From: Candidatus Zixiibacteriota bacterium
Lineage (GTDB): Bacteria; Zixibacteria; MSB-5A5; SM1-73
Assembly (NCBI GenBank): GCA_023129805.1
Contig: JAGMBK010000003.1
Span: 1 to 31,386, forward strand
Length of the DNA: 31,386 nucleotides
Direction of reading: 5' to 3'
In this document: positions 1 through 6,810 of the stretch, piece after piece
Position numbering within the stretch: the first letter of the stretch is position 1
How the letters are laid out: every line of letters begins with the position of its first letter
Notes under the pieces: model-generated
The model's database searches: none
Seen by the model: only the letters and a program-made list of their open reading frames with translations
Told to the model about the DNA's origin: nothing
Made by a program: the position numbers and the translations under genes

Positions 1-79
1 AAGGACACCCTGAAGGGGAGATAGGGGGAAGAGGTCAAAGCATCGACTCTTTTCTATACAAAAAATGGGTTTAACAAGT

Positions 80-1108
80 TTAGCTTTTGACCAAAACCTC
101 TTCTTTTACCTCCTCCAGTTTTGTCATATTAACAAAACTGTAAGCGTCGTTTAAGCTTTTTTCAATCTCCTCAGTTGAAGGGATATATTTAGCAAACTTC
201 ACCAGGTCACAGAAGCACAAAAGGTCATATGTTAATTCTGCAACAACTTGCTCCAATTTGACCCTTTTTATCTCTCCCTTTATCTCCTCGGTGGTTCGGT
301 CGAGAGCTGAAATTCTGTATCGTCGTTCTACGTATCTCCTGGTGATGTCGGATAAGACGGTAAAATACTTCTTCATCTGTTTCTTTTTTAAAAGATCAGA
401 TCCTCTCAAGGACTCTAGCTCAAAAAGTGCCACCTTCCAGGCTGGCTTTCGCAGTCCTTCCGGAATCTCAGGCAAAGCTAAACCTTTGGCTCTTTGTCGG
501 TAGTATAAAAAGCCTCCAACCCCTAACAGAGCTAGAATAGGCAGGATAAGAAGATATGCCCAGTATCCTCCCTTTATCTCTATGGGAGGTTTCAGTCCCC
601 TTATGTCCTCCTTATCGCTTTGGGAAGCTCCCACGCTTTTGACCAAGATGAAAAGAGGTTCTGATTTGATCTGTTTTTTTTCGCCCTGAGGATCAGAGTA
701 GTTTATGGTAATAGGAGGGATGACGTATTCTCCAGTGGTGAAGGCGGTGATCAGATATTCGCTTTTGTTTATGACCCTCCCGTCTTTGGTCTTTTCTGAA
801 TTATAGATCTTATAGTCTTTAACCTCGAATGCTCCCAGATTTGAGCCCAGAGCCAAAGACTCTAATTTAATCTTTGGATCTGTAGTTATTTTCAAGCTAT
901 AAAGGATTCTATCCCCTATGGTGATGGTGGCACGATCTACAAACGATTCCACCGAAATTAAGGACCTCTCTGCTTGGAGGGTTTCACCCCGAAGCTCCCC
1001 CCTGAAACCCAAGCAGAAAAAAATCACCACCCAAAGAAGCCTAATAACTTTCAAAGGTTCCAATTTTCTTCCCTTCTCCATTTTGGCGTAAGCTTGCGGT
1101 ATAAACAA
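80..1108 (-). CDS. BatD-like membrane protein (Bat/aerotolerance cluster), copy 1
   Basis: Predicted exported, membrane-anchored protein of about 342 aa. A hydrophobic signal or anchor segment lies at residues ~20-35. A beta-rich Ig-like region (~45-170) follows, which reads like the oxygen-tolerance/BatD family ('IGDRILYSLKI', 'YVIPPITINYSDPQG'). A clear membrane segment lies at ~183-205, then a cytoplasmic helical tail with the motif DLVKFAK near 300. In Bat clusters such proteins sit with MoxR ATPases and DUF58/VWA proteins, and their exact role is unsettled. It is the last complete gene of a minus-strand cluster (MoxR, DUF58, TatA upstream), 130 bases after tatA with a hairpin in between. 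The start is uncertain: the longest form begins with TTG at 1108, an ATG lies at 1081, and neither has a convincing Shine-Dalgarno sequence. The second copy at 3883-4824 shares the tail motif. Family assignment is fairly sure; function is inferred from context. Confidence 0.7.
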   Translation of the reverse strand: MFIPQAYAKMEKGRKLEPLKVIRLLWVVIFFCLGFRGELRGETLQAERSLISVESFVDRATITIGDRILYSLKITTDPKIKLESLALGSNLGAFEVKDYKIYNSEKTKDGRVINKSEYLITAFTTGEYVIPPITINYSDPQGEKKQIKSEPLFILVKSVGASQSDKEDIRGLKPPIEIKGGYWAYLLILPILALLGVGGFLYYRQRAKGLALPEIPEGLRKPAWKVALFELESLRGSDLLKKKQMKKYFTVLSDITRRYVERRYRISALDRTTEEIKGEIKRVKLEQVVAELTYDLLCFCDLVKFAKYIPSTEEIEKSLNDAYSFVNMTKLEEVKEEVLVKS

Positions 1109-1179
1109 TCTTGAGGATTATGAAAAAGATATAGACGTAGCGGTGACACTCTCGCTTGCGCCCCCACGAAGCTCAATGT

Positions 1180-1205
1180 ATGGGTGAAGCTTTAGCTTCA
1201 CCCAT
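1180..1205. repeat. 12-bp-stem hairpin between tatA and the BatD-like gene
   Basis: The arms ATGGGTGAAGCT and AGCTTCACCCAT pair perfectly around two T bases. The centre can be read as a TTTA/TAAA loop, like other palindromes in this window. On the minus strand, the direction of the genes, no U-run follows, so it is not a standard terminator. It may attenuate or stabilise the transcript, or be one more dispersed palindrome. Confidence 0.7.
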
Positions 1206-1238
1206 TTCTTTTAAAGACATATAAATTTAATCGATTTC

Positions 1239-1448
1239 TTAACCTGCCAGATCTTTCTTTTCCGGCGGCTGGCTCTTCTCCGGCTCCTCCCTTTTGAGCT
1301 CCTCTTCAATATCCTTTGTTCCCTTCTTGAACTCGGCCACGCTTTTGCCCAGTCCGCGGGCTATCTCCGGGATCTTTCTTGCCCCGAAGAGTAAAAGAAT
1401 GATCAAAAGAATCAACAGAAGCTCTTGTGCCCCGATTCCTCCTAACAT
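1239..1448 (-). CDS. tatA: Twin-arginine translocase subunit TatA/TatE family
   Basis: A 69-aa protein with the full TatA layout: a short periplasmic start, one hydrophobic helix (~8-21), the FG hinge followed by an amphipathic helix ('FGARKIPEIARGLGKS'), then a highly charged Lys/Glu tail. TatA subunits multimerise in the inner membrane to form the passage for folded proteins in the Tat pathway. The start ATG lies 8 bases after the DUF58 stop, with a strong AGGAGG Shine-Dalgarno sequence overlapping that stop, so the two genes are probably co-translated. No tatC is in the window. Its place inside a Bat/MoxR cluster is unusual. A membrane-anchor role separate from Tat cannot be excluded, but the sequence is an ordinary TatA. 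Confidence 0.92.
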   Translation of the reverse strand: MLGGIGAQELLLILLIILLLFGARKIPEIARGLGKSVAEFKKGTKDIEEELKREEPEKSQPPEKKDLAG

Positions 1449-1456
1449 AACTCCTC

Positions 1457-2335
1457 CTATCGGAACCTCTTGGCTCTGGTCCTGAAGAAAGCCATCAAAG
1501 GTTCCACATATGATTTGTCCGTTATGATGTGAATATGATCCAGATCCATGGATCTGAAACTTCTATCCAGCTTTACCTTCTCCTTCAAAGCGTATTGGTA
1601 AAAGCTTTTCCTCACCTTCGGTTTTTTTGTGTCTATGATAATTTGCTCGCCCGTTTCCGTATCCTCCAGTTCTATGAAGCCAACATCAAGCAGTTCAATC
1701 TCTCTGGGATCAGCTATTTTGATAGCGATAAGATCATGTTTTTTGTTGGCTATGGAAAGCATTTTTTCGAAGCCGCTGCTTAAAAAATCGGAGACCAAAA
1801 AGACCACGCATCTTCTTTTAATCACCCGCCCCAGAAACTCCAGTGCGCAATTTATATCCGTCCTTTTGTGTTGGGGTTGAAAATAAAGCACCTCCCGGAT
1901 CAATCTCAATACATGAGAGATTCCCTTCTTGGGTGGGATATATTTCTCCACCCGGTCGGTGAAGATGATCATTCCCACCCGATCATTGTTCTTTATGGCG
2001 GAGAAAGCCAGAACCGAGCACAGCTCAGCCGCAATCTCTCCTTTCATCCTCTCTGCGGTCCCAAACTCCCCTGAAGAGGAGGCATCCACCAGAAGCATCA
2101 CGGTAAGCTCTCGCTCCTCCTTAAACTTCTTGACGAAGGGGTAGCCGTATCGAGCGGTGACGTTCCAGTCGATGACCCGAACATCATCCCCTGGCTGATA
2201 TTCCCTCACCTCCTCAAATTCCATTCCCCGACCCTTAAAGATAGAATGGTATTCCCCGGAGAAGACATCGTTGACCAGCTTTTTTGTCCGTATCTCGATT
2301 CTTCTAACCTTTCTTATTATCTCTTTTGGCAGCAT
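1457..2335 (-). CDS. DUF58 / VWA-like domain protein of a MoxR cluster
   Basis: A 292-aa cytoplasmic protein with the DUF58 signature at ~38-62 ('RGMEFEEVREYQPGDD' followed by VRVIDWN). A von Willebrand A-like fold follows, with a MIDAS-like DASSS motif at ~84-88. DUF58 proteins are usual partners of MoxR AAA+ ATPases. The current view is that MoxR and a VWA partner act together as a chaperone or metal-insertion machine, but the substrate here is unknown. It lies between moxR (upstream) and tatA (8 bases downstream). The start at ATG 2335 gives the usual DUF58 N terminus; the Shine-Dalgarno sequence is weak. The 306-base gap to moxR is long for an operon and holds four palindromes, so it may have its own promoter. 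Confidence 0.9.
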   Translation of the reverse strand: MLPKEIIRKVRRIEIRTKKLVNDVFSGEYHSIFKGRGMEFEEVREYQPGDDVRVIDWNVTARYGYPFVKKFKEERELTVMLLVDASSSGEFGTAERMKGEIAAELCSVLAFSAIKNNDRVGMIIFTDRVEKYIPPKKGISHVLRLIREVLYFQPQHKRTDINCALEFLGRVIKRRCVVFLVSDFLSSGFEKMLSIANKKHDLIAIKIADPREIELLDVGFIELEDTETGEQIIIDTKKPKVRKSFYQYALKEKVKLDRSFRSMDLDHIHIITDKSYVEPLMAFFRTRAKRFR

Positions 2336-2354
2336 CTGATTTGGTTCGGTATTT

Positions 2355-2386
2355 TGCCAGCACCTAACTTAAGTTAGGTGCTGGCA
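2355..2386. repeat. 32-bp perfect palindrome, TTAA-centred family, copy 1
   Basis: Arm TGCCAGCACCTAACTT is followed directly by its exact reverse complement with no loop. Two further copies lie at 2593-2624 and 23253-23284. All share the core CCTAACTTAAGTTAGG and are followed by TCTT. It may be a dispersed mobile palindrome or a dyad protein-binding site. Confidence 0.85.
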
Positions 2387-2424
2387 TCTTTAAAACTAAA
2401 CCTTTCAATAGAATTGTAGCAATC

Positions 2425-2446
2425 GGGCGAATCTGAAGATTCGCCC
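2425..2446. repeat. REP-like hairpin, 9-bp stem, TGAA loop
   Basis: GGGCGAATC pairs with GATTCGCCC around TGAA. A GTAG lies five bases before the stem at 2416-2419, but here the loop has the opposite orientation to most GTAG-linked hairpins in this window, so that match may be chance. Confidence 0.65.
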
Positions 2447-2523
2447 CTTCATCCTCATTCCCTGTACTCTTTCCATAAACGGGTTTACCAATATCACGCC
2501 GAAACCTGGCATTTTTGGTAACA

Positions 2524-2577
2524 TGGAGTGTCTGCCTTCAGGCAGACCATCAGTCCCGCCAAAGGCGGGACACTCCA
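2524..2577. repeat. Composite double hairpin with TGGAGTGTC ends, copy 1
   Basis: The outer ends TGGAGTG and CACTCCA are inverted repeats. Inside lie two hairpins with unrelated stems: GTCTGCC/GGCAGAC (loop TTCA) and GTCCCGCC/GGCGGGAC (loop AAA). The same architecture recurs at 12466-12549 with a different left stem, which looks like a paired-REP (BIME-like) unit. Confidence 0.75.
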
Positions 2578-2592
2578 GAGTCTATGAGTTTT

Positions 2593-2624
2593 TACCGGAA
2601 CCTAACTTAAGTTAGGTTCTGGTA
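2593..2624. repeat. 32-bp TTAA-centred palindrome, copy 2
   Basis: Same family as 2355-2386. The arms TACCGGAACCTAACTT and AAGTTAGGTTCTGGTA pair with a single mismatch (a G-T wobble as RNA). It sits about 17 bases downstream of the moxR stop. Confidence 0.8.
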
Positions 2625-2641
2625 TCTTCATGAAAAATGCA

Positions 2642-3649
2642 TCAAGGCACTTCTATCTCATCGAATACCTTTTTTACAATATACTCTGAGTCAATCTCCT
2701 CAGCCTCAGCTTCGTAGGTGACGATGACCCGATGTCTTAGAACGTCCATGCCGATGGCTTTGACATCCTCGGGAGTGACGTATCCTCTCCCTTTCAGAAA
2801 AGCATGAGCTTTAGAAGCCAAATTTAGATAGATGGAGGCTCGAGGTGAGGCACCATAGGCGATCAGATCCTTAAGATCAAGACCATATTCCTCTGGAGCC
2901 CGGGTAGCAAAGACGATGTTTAAGATGTAATCTTTTATCTTCTCATCCACATAGATTTGAGCCACCACCCCTCTGGCTTTTAAAATAGCCTCAGGTGAGA
3001 TCACCTTTTTGATCTCTGGGAAACCCACCTCGGCGTTACGATCTATTATCTCCCATTCTTCTTTCCTGCTGGGATAGGTGATGGAGAGCTTAAGCATGAA
3101 TCGATCCACCTGAGCCTCGGGGAGGGGATAGGTTCCCTCCTGCTCGATTGGGTTTTGAGTTGCCATGACTAAAAACGGCTCCTCCAATGGGAAGGTGTTG
3201 TCACTTATGGTCACTTGTCTTTCCTGCATGGCTTCCAGAAGGGCGCTCTGCACCTTAGCCGGAGCACGGTTTATCTCGTCTGCCAGAATCAGATTGGTAA
3301 AGATGGGGCCCTTTTTGGTGCTGAAAGTTCCGCTCTGAGGATTATAAATCATGGTGCCAATAAGATCGGCTGGCAGAAGGTCGGGGGTGAACTGAATCCT
3401 TTGGAACTTGGTCTGAATAGCATCGGAAAGTGTCTTGATGGATAGGGTCTTGGCAAGACCGGGTACCCCTTCGATTAAGATGTGACCATTGGCTAAAAGA
3501 CCGATCAAAAGCCTCTCCACCAGATATTTCTGTCCCACTATCACCTTCCCTATCTCTGCTTGAAGCTCCTGCACAAAAAGAGATTCCTTCTCCACCTTTT
3601 CCTGAATGGCTTTAATGTCAGAAGCGGTTTTGACTGTTTCTTCTTGCAT
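2642..3649 (-). CDS. MoxR-family AAA+ ATPase
   Basis: A 335-aa MoxR ATPase with Walker A GVPGLAKT (~61-68), Walker B 'LILADEINRAP' (~120-130) and the sensor region 'MATQNPIEQEGTYPLPEAQ' with the following VDRF. The C-terminal lid domain is complete. MoxR proteins form hexameric rings that work with VWA or DUF58 partners in maturation of protein complexes and in stress or oxygen tolerance. I chose ATG at 3649 because GGAGG lies just upstream and the length then fits the family. An in-frame TTG at 3682 would add 11 residues without a good ribosome site. Its neighbours (BatD-like before, DUF58 after) make this a Bat-type cluster. The family is very sure; the substrate is unknown. Confidence 0.93.
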   Translation of the reverse strand: MQEETVKTASDIKAIQEKVEKESLFVQELQAEIGKVIVGQKYLVERLLIGLLANGHILIEGVPGLAKTLSIKTLSDAIQTKFQRIQFTPDLLPADLIGTMIYNPQSGTFSTKKGPIFTNLILADEINRAPAKVQSALLEAMQERQVTISDNTFPLEEPFLVMATQNPIEQEGTYPLPEAQVDRFMLKLSITYPSRKEEWEIIDRNAEVGFPEIKKVISPEAILKARGVVAQIYVDEKIKDYILNIVFATRAPEEYGLDLKDLIAYGASPRASIYLNLASKAHAFLKGRGYVTPEDVKAIGMDVLRHRVIVTYEAEAEEIDSEYIVKKVFDEIEVP

Positions 3650-3882
3650 ACTCCCTCCAACAATCATTTTAACCTTATTCAAGTTGACTCAAATCACTAG
3701 ACGATAACCGCTATAATTTACGTGTTCAATTTTAGATTTTGAATTGTAATTTTGCACTTTGCATTTTGAAATTGATCGCTGGCTCCTTGTGGATGTTATC
3801 ATCCATAAGGGCGTTGAAGATGATAATAACCCAGCGAGCAGAGGTTACCAAAAAACCGATTTGATTTTTATTTTACAAGCAC

Positions 3883-4824
3883 TCAACTATTTTGTTCCAA
3901 AAATTTTCTCACCTTATTGGTTATGTCGTCACATTTCTCCTTTTCTATCTTTTCTTTGGCGAATTTGATAAGGTCGCAGGTGGAGAGAATCTGTTTCAAA
4001 AGAGCAAACTTTTCTGGTGATAGATCCAGATTCGATAATGAACTGATAATATCATTGGTGGTTTTTCCAGAGGTGACCATCTGATATTTTGCCTCTAGAT
4101 AGCCGATGAGCAATTTGTAAACATCAGAGGAAAAGTCCACCAGCCGTCCTTTCTTCACCTCTTCAGAGATGCTATCCAGTTTTTTTAATGTCGCCTCTTC
4201 CAGAGATTCTGCTGTTGTCTCGACTTCTTCAGATCTTTTTTCTTTGTTAATGTCAATGCGTCTGATCCTTCTTTTGGCTGTATAGATCACATAGATCAAT
4301 ACCAGAAGGATAACTATGATTAGGACGTTCCTGTACTTTGGTCCTTTTTTTTCAATAGGAGAGGTTATCTGCACGTTTATGGGCTGAGTGGAAAGAGTGG
4401 AACTATCCTGGGTCAGATTGTCCACGTAACTGAGTTCGACCGAACCGATTCTTCCTGTTCCGGTCTGGATGGGCTTCAGAGAGAATCTGAATGTCTTTAC
4501 CGATTTCGTTTTCCCCTCTTCTATTTTGGTCTCATTCAAAGAGGAACTCCCCAAAATCTCGAAATTTTCGCATTCCGGGGGAACAACCGGAGTTATGCTG
4601 AACCTGTTCTGTTCTCCCTCCCAGCTTGCCTCAACTGTGAAACTCAGCTTCTGATTGAAAGGAACTTCAGATCGATCCACCGAAGCCTTAAGCTCAATTT
4701 TAGCGTGGATGGAATCGGTTTGGCAATTGGCTGACAAGGGAAGAAAGAGAATCAGAACCGTGGATAGCGATAATAAATGTAAAACCCTATTTCCAGTCAT
4801 AAAGCCTGAAGTATGTTTGTTCAT
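3883..4824 (-). CDS. BatD-like membrane protein (Bat/aerotolerance cluster), copy 2
   Basis: About 313 aa. An N-terminal signal peptide (hydrophobic run 'LSLSTVLILFLPLSA') is followed by a periplasmic beta domain ('ELKASVDRSEVPFNQKLSF') of the kind seen in BatD. A membrane segment ('VLIIVILLVLIYVIY') and a cytoplasmic helical tail ending in a DLIKFAK motif complete it. The tail matches that of the protein at 80-1108 (DLVKFAK), so the two look like distant paralogues bracketing MoxR-DUF58-TatA. An upstream in-frame start at 4938 would add 38 residues, but that stretch is made of dispersed-repeat DNA. The ATG at 4824 has GGAG nine bases upstream and gives a normal signal peptide, so I prefer it. 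The 233-base gap to moxR shows no gene. Confidence 0.7.
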   Translation of the reverse strand: MNKHTSGFMTGNRVLHLLSLSTVLILFLPLSANCQTDSIHAKIELKASVDRSEVPFNQKLSFTVEASWEGEQNRFSITPVVPPECENFEILGSSSLNETKIEEGKTKSVKTFRFSLKPIQTGTGRIGSVELSYVDNLTQDSSTLSTQPINVQITSPIEKKGPKYRNVLIIVILLVLIYVIYTAKRRIRRIDINKEKRSEEVETTAESLEEATLKKLDSISEEVKKGRLVDFSSDVYKLLIGYLEAKYQMVTSGKTTNDIISSLSNLDLSPEKFALLKQILSTCDLIKFAKEKIEKEKCDDITNKVRKFLEQNS

Positions 4825-4946
4825 TCGGGGCTTCTCCACAAGCAGTGACCGATGCAAAACCGTGGTTGTTTTTTTACCTCTCCCCTGTGTCCCCTTCAGG
4901 GTGAACTCCTCTCCACTTTGCGGTTCGACTTCGCTCACCGTCCTGT

Positions 4947-4987
4947 CTTCGACCCTGAGGCTCAGACCCGAAGGGAGCTTGTCGAAG
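4947..4987. repeat. Dispersed inverted-repeat element with CTTCGAC/GTCGAAG ends
   Basis: CTTCGAC and GTCGAAG bound a 41-base unit containing GAGGCTCAG and AAGGGAGCTT. Related wording ('GACGAAGCTCAGGATC', 'CTTCGATAAGACTCAGGG') occurs at about 26855-26885. With the CCCTTCAGGGTGAA motif (near 4893, 26228 and, inverted, at 7-19) this is repeat-derived DNA rather than coding sequence. Confidence 0.5.
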
Positions 4988-5061
4988 AATGGAGAGGGGG
5001 AATAAGGGAGTGAGGTTTCAACTTCATTATGGAAAGCTGAAGTTTTCCGCTACATGAGCGG

Positions 5062-6111
5062 TTACCTTTTTCTTTGCGTGGTTTTCTTCTTTTTTGCTGT
5101 CTTCTTCTTCGCTTTTTTCGGCTTGGCAGTCACTTTCTTCTTTGCCGGCTTCTTAACTTTCTTCGGTTTAAAAACCTTTTTAGCCGTTTTCGGTTTAGCA
5201 ATCTTCTTCTTTTTGGCCGGCTTCTTAGCCTTTTTCTTTAGCCTCTCCAGCTCCTCCTTCATCAAGATCGCCACCTCAGCCGGGCTTTCTGCCACCTTGA
5301 TTTTAGCCTTTTGGAAGGCGGCAACTTTTTCAGCCGCAGTTCCGCTTCCACCGGCGATTATGGCGCCAGCATGCCCCATTCTCTTTCCCGGAGGAGCGGT
5401 CCTTCCTGCCACAAAAGCCACCACTGGCTTGGTCATGTTTTTCTTTATGTAAGCCGCCGCTTCCTCTTCATCTGTCCCTCCGATCTCACCGATTAGGACC
5501 ACCGCCTTGGTCTGGGGATCTTTTTCAAACATCTCCAGCACGTCCAAAAACCCTGTGCCCACGATCTGATCCCCACCAGTACCCAGGCAGGTGGATTGAC
5601 CCATGCCATTGGCGGTGAGATGATACACCACCTCATAGGTCAGGGTTCCACTGCGAGAGACCACTCCCACGTTTCCCTTCACATGTATCTGACCCGGCAT
5701 AATCCCCACCTTGGTTACGCCGGGAGTGATCAAGCCGGGAGTATTCGGTCCAACCAGCCTGGTCTTTTTACCTTTCAGGTAATTATACACTTGAAGCATG
5801 TCCATGGCTGGAATGCCTTCGCTTATGCAGACCACCAGATCAATTCCCGCCTCTGCCGCCTCGTAGATAGCATCCACGGCAAATTTTGAGGGGACGTAGA
5901 TTACCGAAGTATTAGCTTTTGTGGCATCTCTTGCCTCTTTAACCGAATCGAACACCGGAACGCCTTCAACCCTTTCTCCTGATTTCCCCGGTGTAACTCC
6001 AGCCACAATCTTTGTTCCGTAATCCAACATTTGCTTGGTATGAAACGCCCCATCCCTCCCGGTGATCCCCTGAACTATCACCCTGGTATTTTTGTCAATC
6101 AGTATGCTCAT
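5062..6111 (-). CDS. sucD: Succinyl-CoA synthetase alpha subunit with a long lysine-rich C-terminal tail
   Basis: Residues 1-290 are a complete SucD. They show the CoA-binding Rossmann start ('[15 protein letters not shown]'), GPNTPG, '[12 protein letters not shown]', and the active-site His247 in GHAGAI that carries phosphate during succinyl-CoA + ADP/GDP + Pi = succinate + CoA + ATP/GTP. Most SucD proteins end near residue 290. Here a 59-residue tail follows with 32 lysines, many Pro/Ala and no acidic residue, similar in composition to histone H1-like tails. Start ATG 6111 has GGGAG six bases upstream. sucC lies upstream on the same strand, but a RAYT gene has been inserted between them (sucC stop 6811, sucD start 6111). 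The enzyme call is certain; the tail could bind nucleic acid or polyanions, which is inference. Confidence 0.95.
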   Translation of the reverse strand: MSILIDKNTRVIVQGITGRDGAFHTKQMLDYGTKIVAGVTPGKSGERVEGVPVFDSVKEARDATKANTSVIYVPSKFAVDAIYEAAEAGIDLVVCISEGIPAMDMLQVYNYLKGKKTRLVGPNTPGLITPGVTKVGIMPGQIHVKGNVGVVSRSGTLTYEVVYHLTANGMGQSTCLGTGGDQIVGTGFLDVLEMFEKDPQTKAVVLIGEIGGTDEEEAAAYIKKNMTKPVVAFVAGRTAPPGKRMGHAGAIIAGGSGTAAEKVAAFQKAKIKVAESPAEVAILMKEELERLKKKAKKPAKKKKIAKPKTAKKVFKPKKVKKPAKKKVTAKPKKAKKKTAKKKKTTQRKR

Positions 6112-6156
6112 CGAAATCTCCCTTTTTTATGGTAAGTTACCTGTTTTTTCTTACTT

Positions 6157-6183
6157 CATAGTCGGAGGAATTCATCCTCCGAC
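6157..6183 (+). repeat. REP-like element with ATAG, overlapping the RAYT stop codon
   Basis: CATAG leads into a 9-bp stem (GTCGGAGGA/TCCTCCGAC) with loop ATTCA. The minus-strand loop reads TGAAT, and its TGA is the stop codon of the RAYT gene. An identical stem recurs at 6399-6425. Confidence 0.85.
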
Positions 6184-6699
6184 ATAACCATCAAGATCAG
6201 TCTCATATTTCCCTGTTGCTGACGAATATTTATAGTCTTCCGGTTTCTCTACTAGTTTTGCCCTGACCGGGTTATCGTACAGGTAGTTAAGCCGTTGGTC
6301 AAACTCCTTTCTGTTCCGAATCACGTGATCATAAAAACTCTCCTGCCAAACCTTGGAGCCCGGCGGGGATGAATTCCCCGCCCTATGATCGGACGCCACA
6401 TAGTCGGAGGAATTCATCCTCCGACTTAGGTAATTATATCTTCGGGAGAAACGGCCTTTGATGTGTCGCACCACATCGGAAATAGTATTTCTCTTATCCG
6501 GCACCACCATTAAATGAATGTGATCAGGCATTACCACAAAAGCAACAAGCTGAAATTTCAACTTCTTCTTAACCTCGAAGATGGTTTGAATCAGAAGATC
6601 CGCCACCTTCCGTTCTGAGAAGATTTTAGTATTGCGATAAGTTTTGCTTGTGACAAAATGACAGTAGTTGTCAAGATTGAAACGGGTTACTTTACCCAT
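6172..6699 (-). CDS. REP-associated tyrosine transposase (RAYT, Y1/HUH family) with REP palindromes inside the gene
   Basis: A 175-aa single-strand transposase of the IS200/Y1 type. It has the HUH motif PDHIHLMV (His60, His62) and, further on, 'KVWQESFYDHVIRN' and 'RLNYLYDNPVRAKLVEKPE', the usual RAYT end with the candidate nucleophilic tyrosine near YLYDNP. Family enzymes nick REP hairpins beside a GTAG-like tetranucleotide. Two REP-like palindromes lie in frame within the gene (6362-6382, 6403-6425) and encode an extra ~21 residues (about 93-113, 'RRMNSSDY' to 'GNSSPP') not expected in the family. A third supplies the stop codon. I chose ATG 6699 (MGKVTRFN) because the longer reading frame back to 6798 crosses another palindrome. 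The gene splits sucC from sucD. Whether the insert leaves it active is unknown. Confidence 0.88.
   Translation of the reverse strand: MGKVTRFNLDNYCHFVTSKTYRNTKIFSERKVADLLIQTIFEVKKKLKFQLVAFVVMPDHIHLMVVPDKRNTISDVVRHIKGRFSRRYNYLSRRMNSSDYVASDHRAGNSSPPGSKVWQESFYDHVIRNRKEFDQRLNYLYDNPVRAKLVEKPEDYKYSSATGKYETDLDGYVGG
6362..6387 (-). repeat. REP-like element with ATAG, inside the RAYT gene
   Basis: The stem GGCGGGGA/TCCCCGCC has loop TGAAT; read on the minus strand it is preceded by CATAG. It lies in frame in the RAYT coding sequence and encodes GNSSPP. Confidence 0.8.
6399..6425 (+). repeat. REP-like element with ATAG, inside the RAYT gene
   Basis: Same 23-base palindrome as at 6161-6183, again preceded by CATAG, in opposite orientation to the element at 6362-6387 just 11 bases away. 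The pair has a BIME-like arrangement. Confidence 0.85.
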
Positions 6700-6722
6700 G
6701 TTTAAATTATAAACTGTCTTAT

Positions 6723-6748
6723 GGCTGGGATAAATTCCCAGCCCTATG
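6723..6748 (-). repeat. REP-like element with ATAG, upstream of the RAYT start
   Basis: The stem GGCTGGGA/TCCCAGCC has loop TAAAT, and CATAG precedes it on the minus strand. The stem differs from the other copies, but both arms have changed together. Confidence 0.8.
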
Positions 6749-6810
6749 TTTAAGTGGATATGCTCACGACCATATACGTTAAAGCTGATTTTGTGCACCT
6801 CATGCTCAAG

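Larger units (their letters stand above)
2336..2641. other. Gap between DUF58 and moxR packed with palindromes
   Basis: No gene is seen in these 306 bases. They hold two copies of a 32-bp TTAA-centred palindrome near the two ends, a 9-bp-stem hairpin with a TGAA loop, and a composite double hairpin. About half of the gap is palindromic, so a clear promoter cannot be picked out. Confidence 0.8.

Noticed and set aside
1180..1205. Terminator for tatA
   Set aside because: On the coding (minus) strand no U-run follows; the T-rich flank is on the wrong side.
4825..4938. Longer N terminus for the second BatD-like protein
   Set aside because: The DNA is dispersed-repeat sequence and would bury the signal peptide.
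5054..5452. Phe/Leu-rich 132-codon plus-strand frame
   Set aside because: It is the antisense shadow of the SucD lysine tail (AAA/AAG codons read as TTT/CTT).
6700..6798. Longer N terminus for the RAYT protein
   Set aside because: It reads through a REP palindrome, and the family start MGKVTRF lies at 6699.
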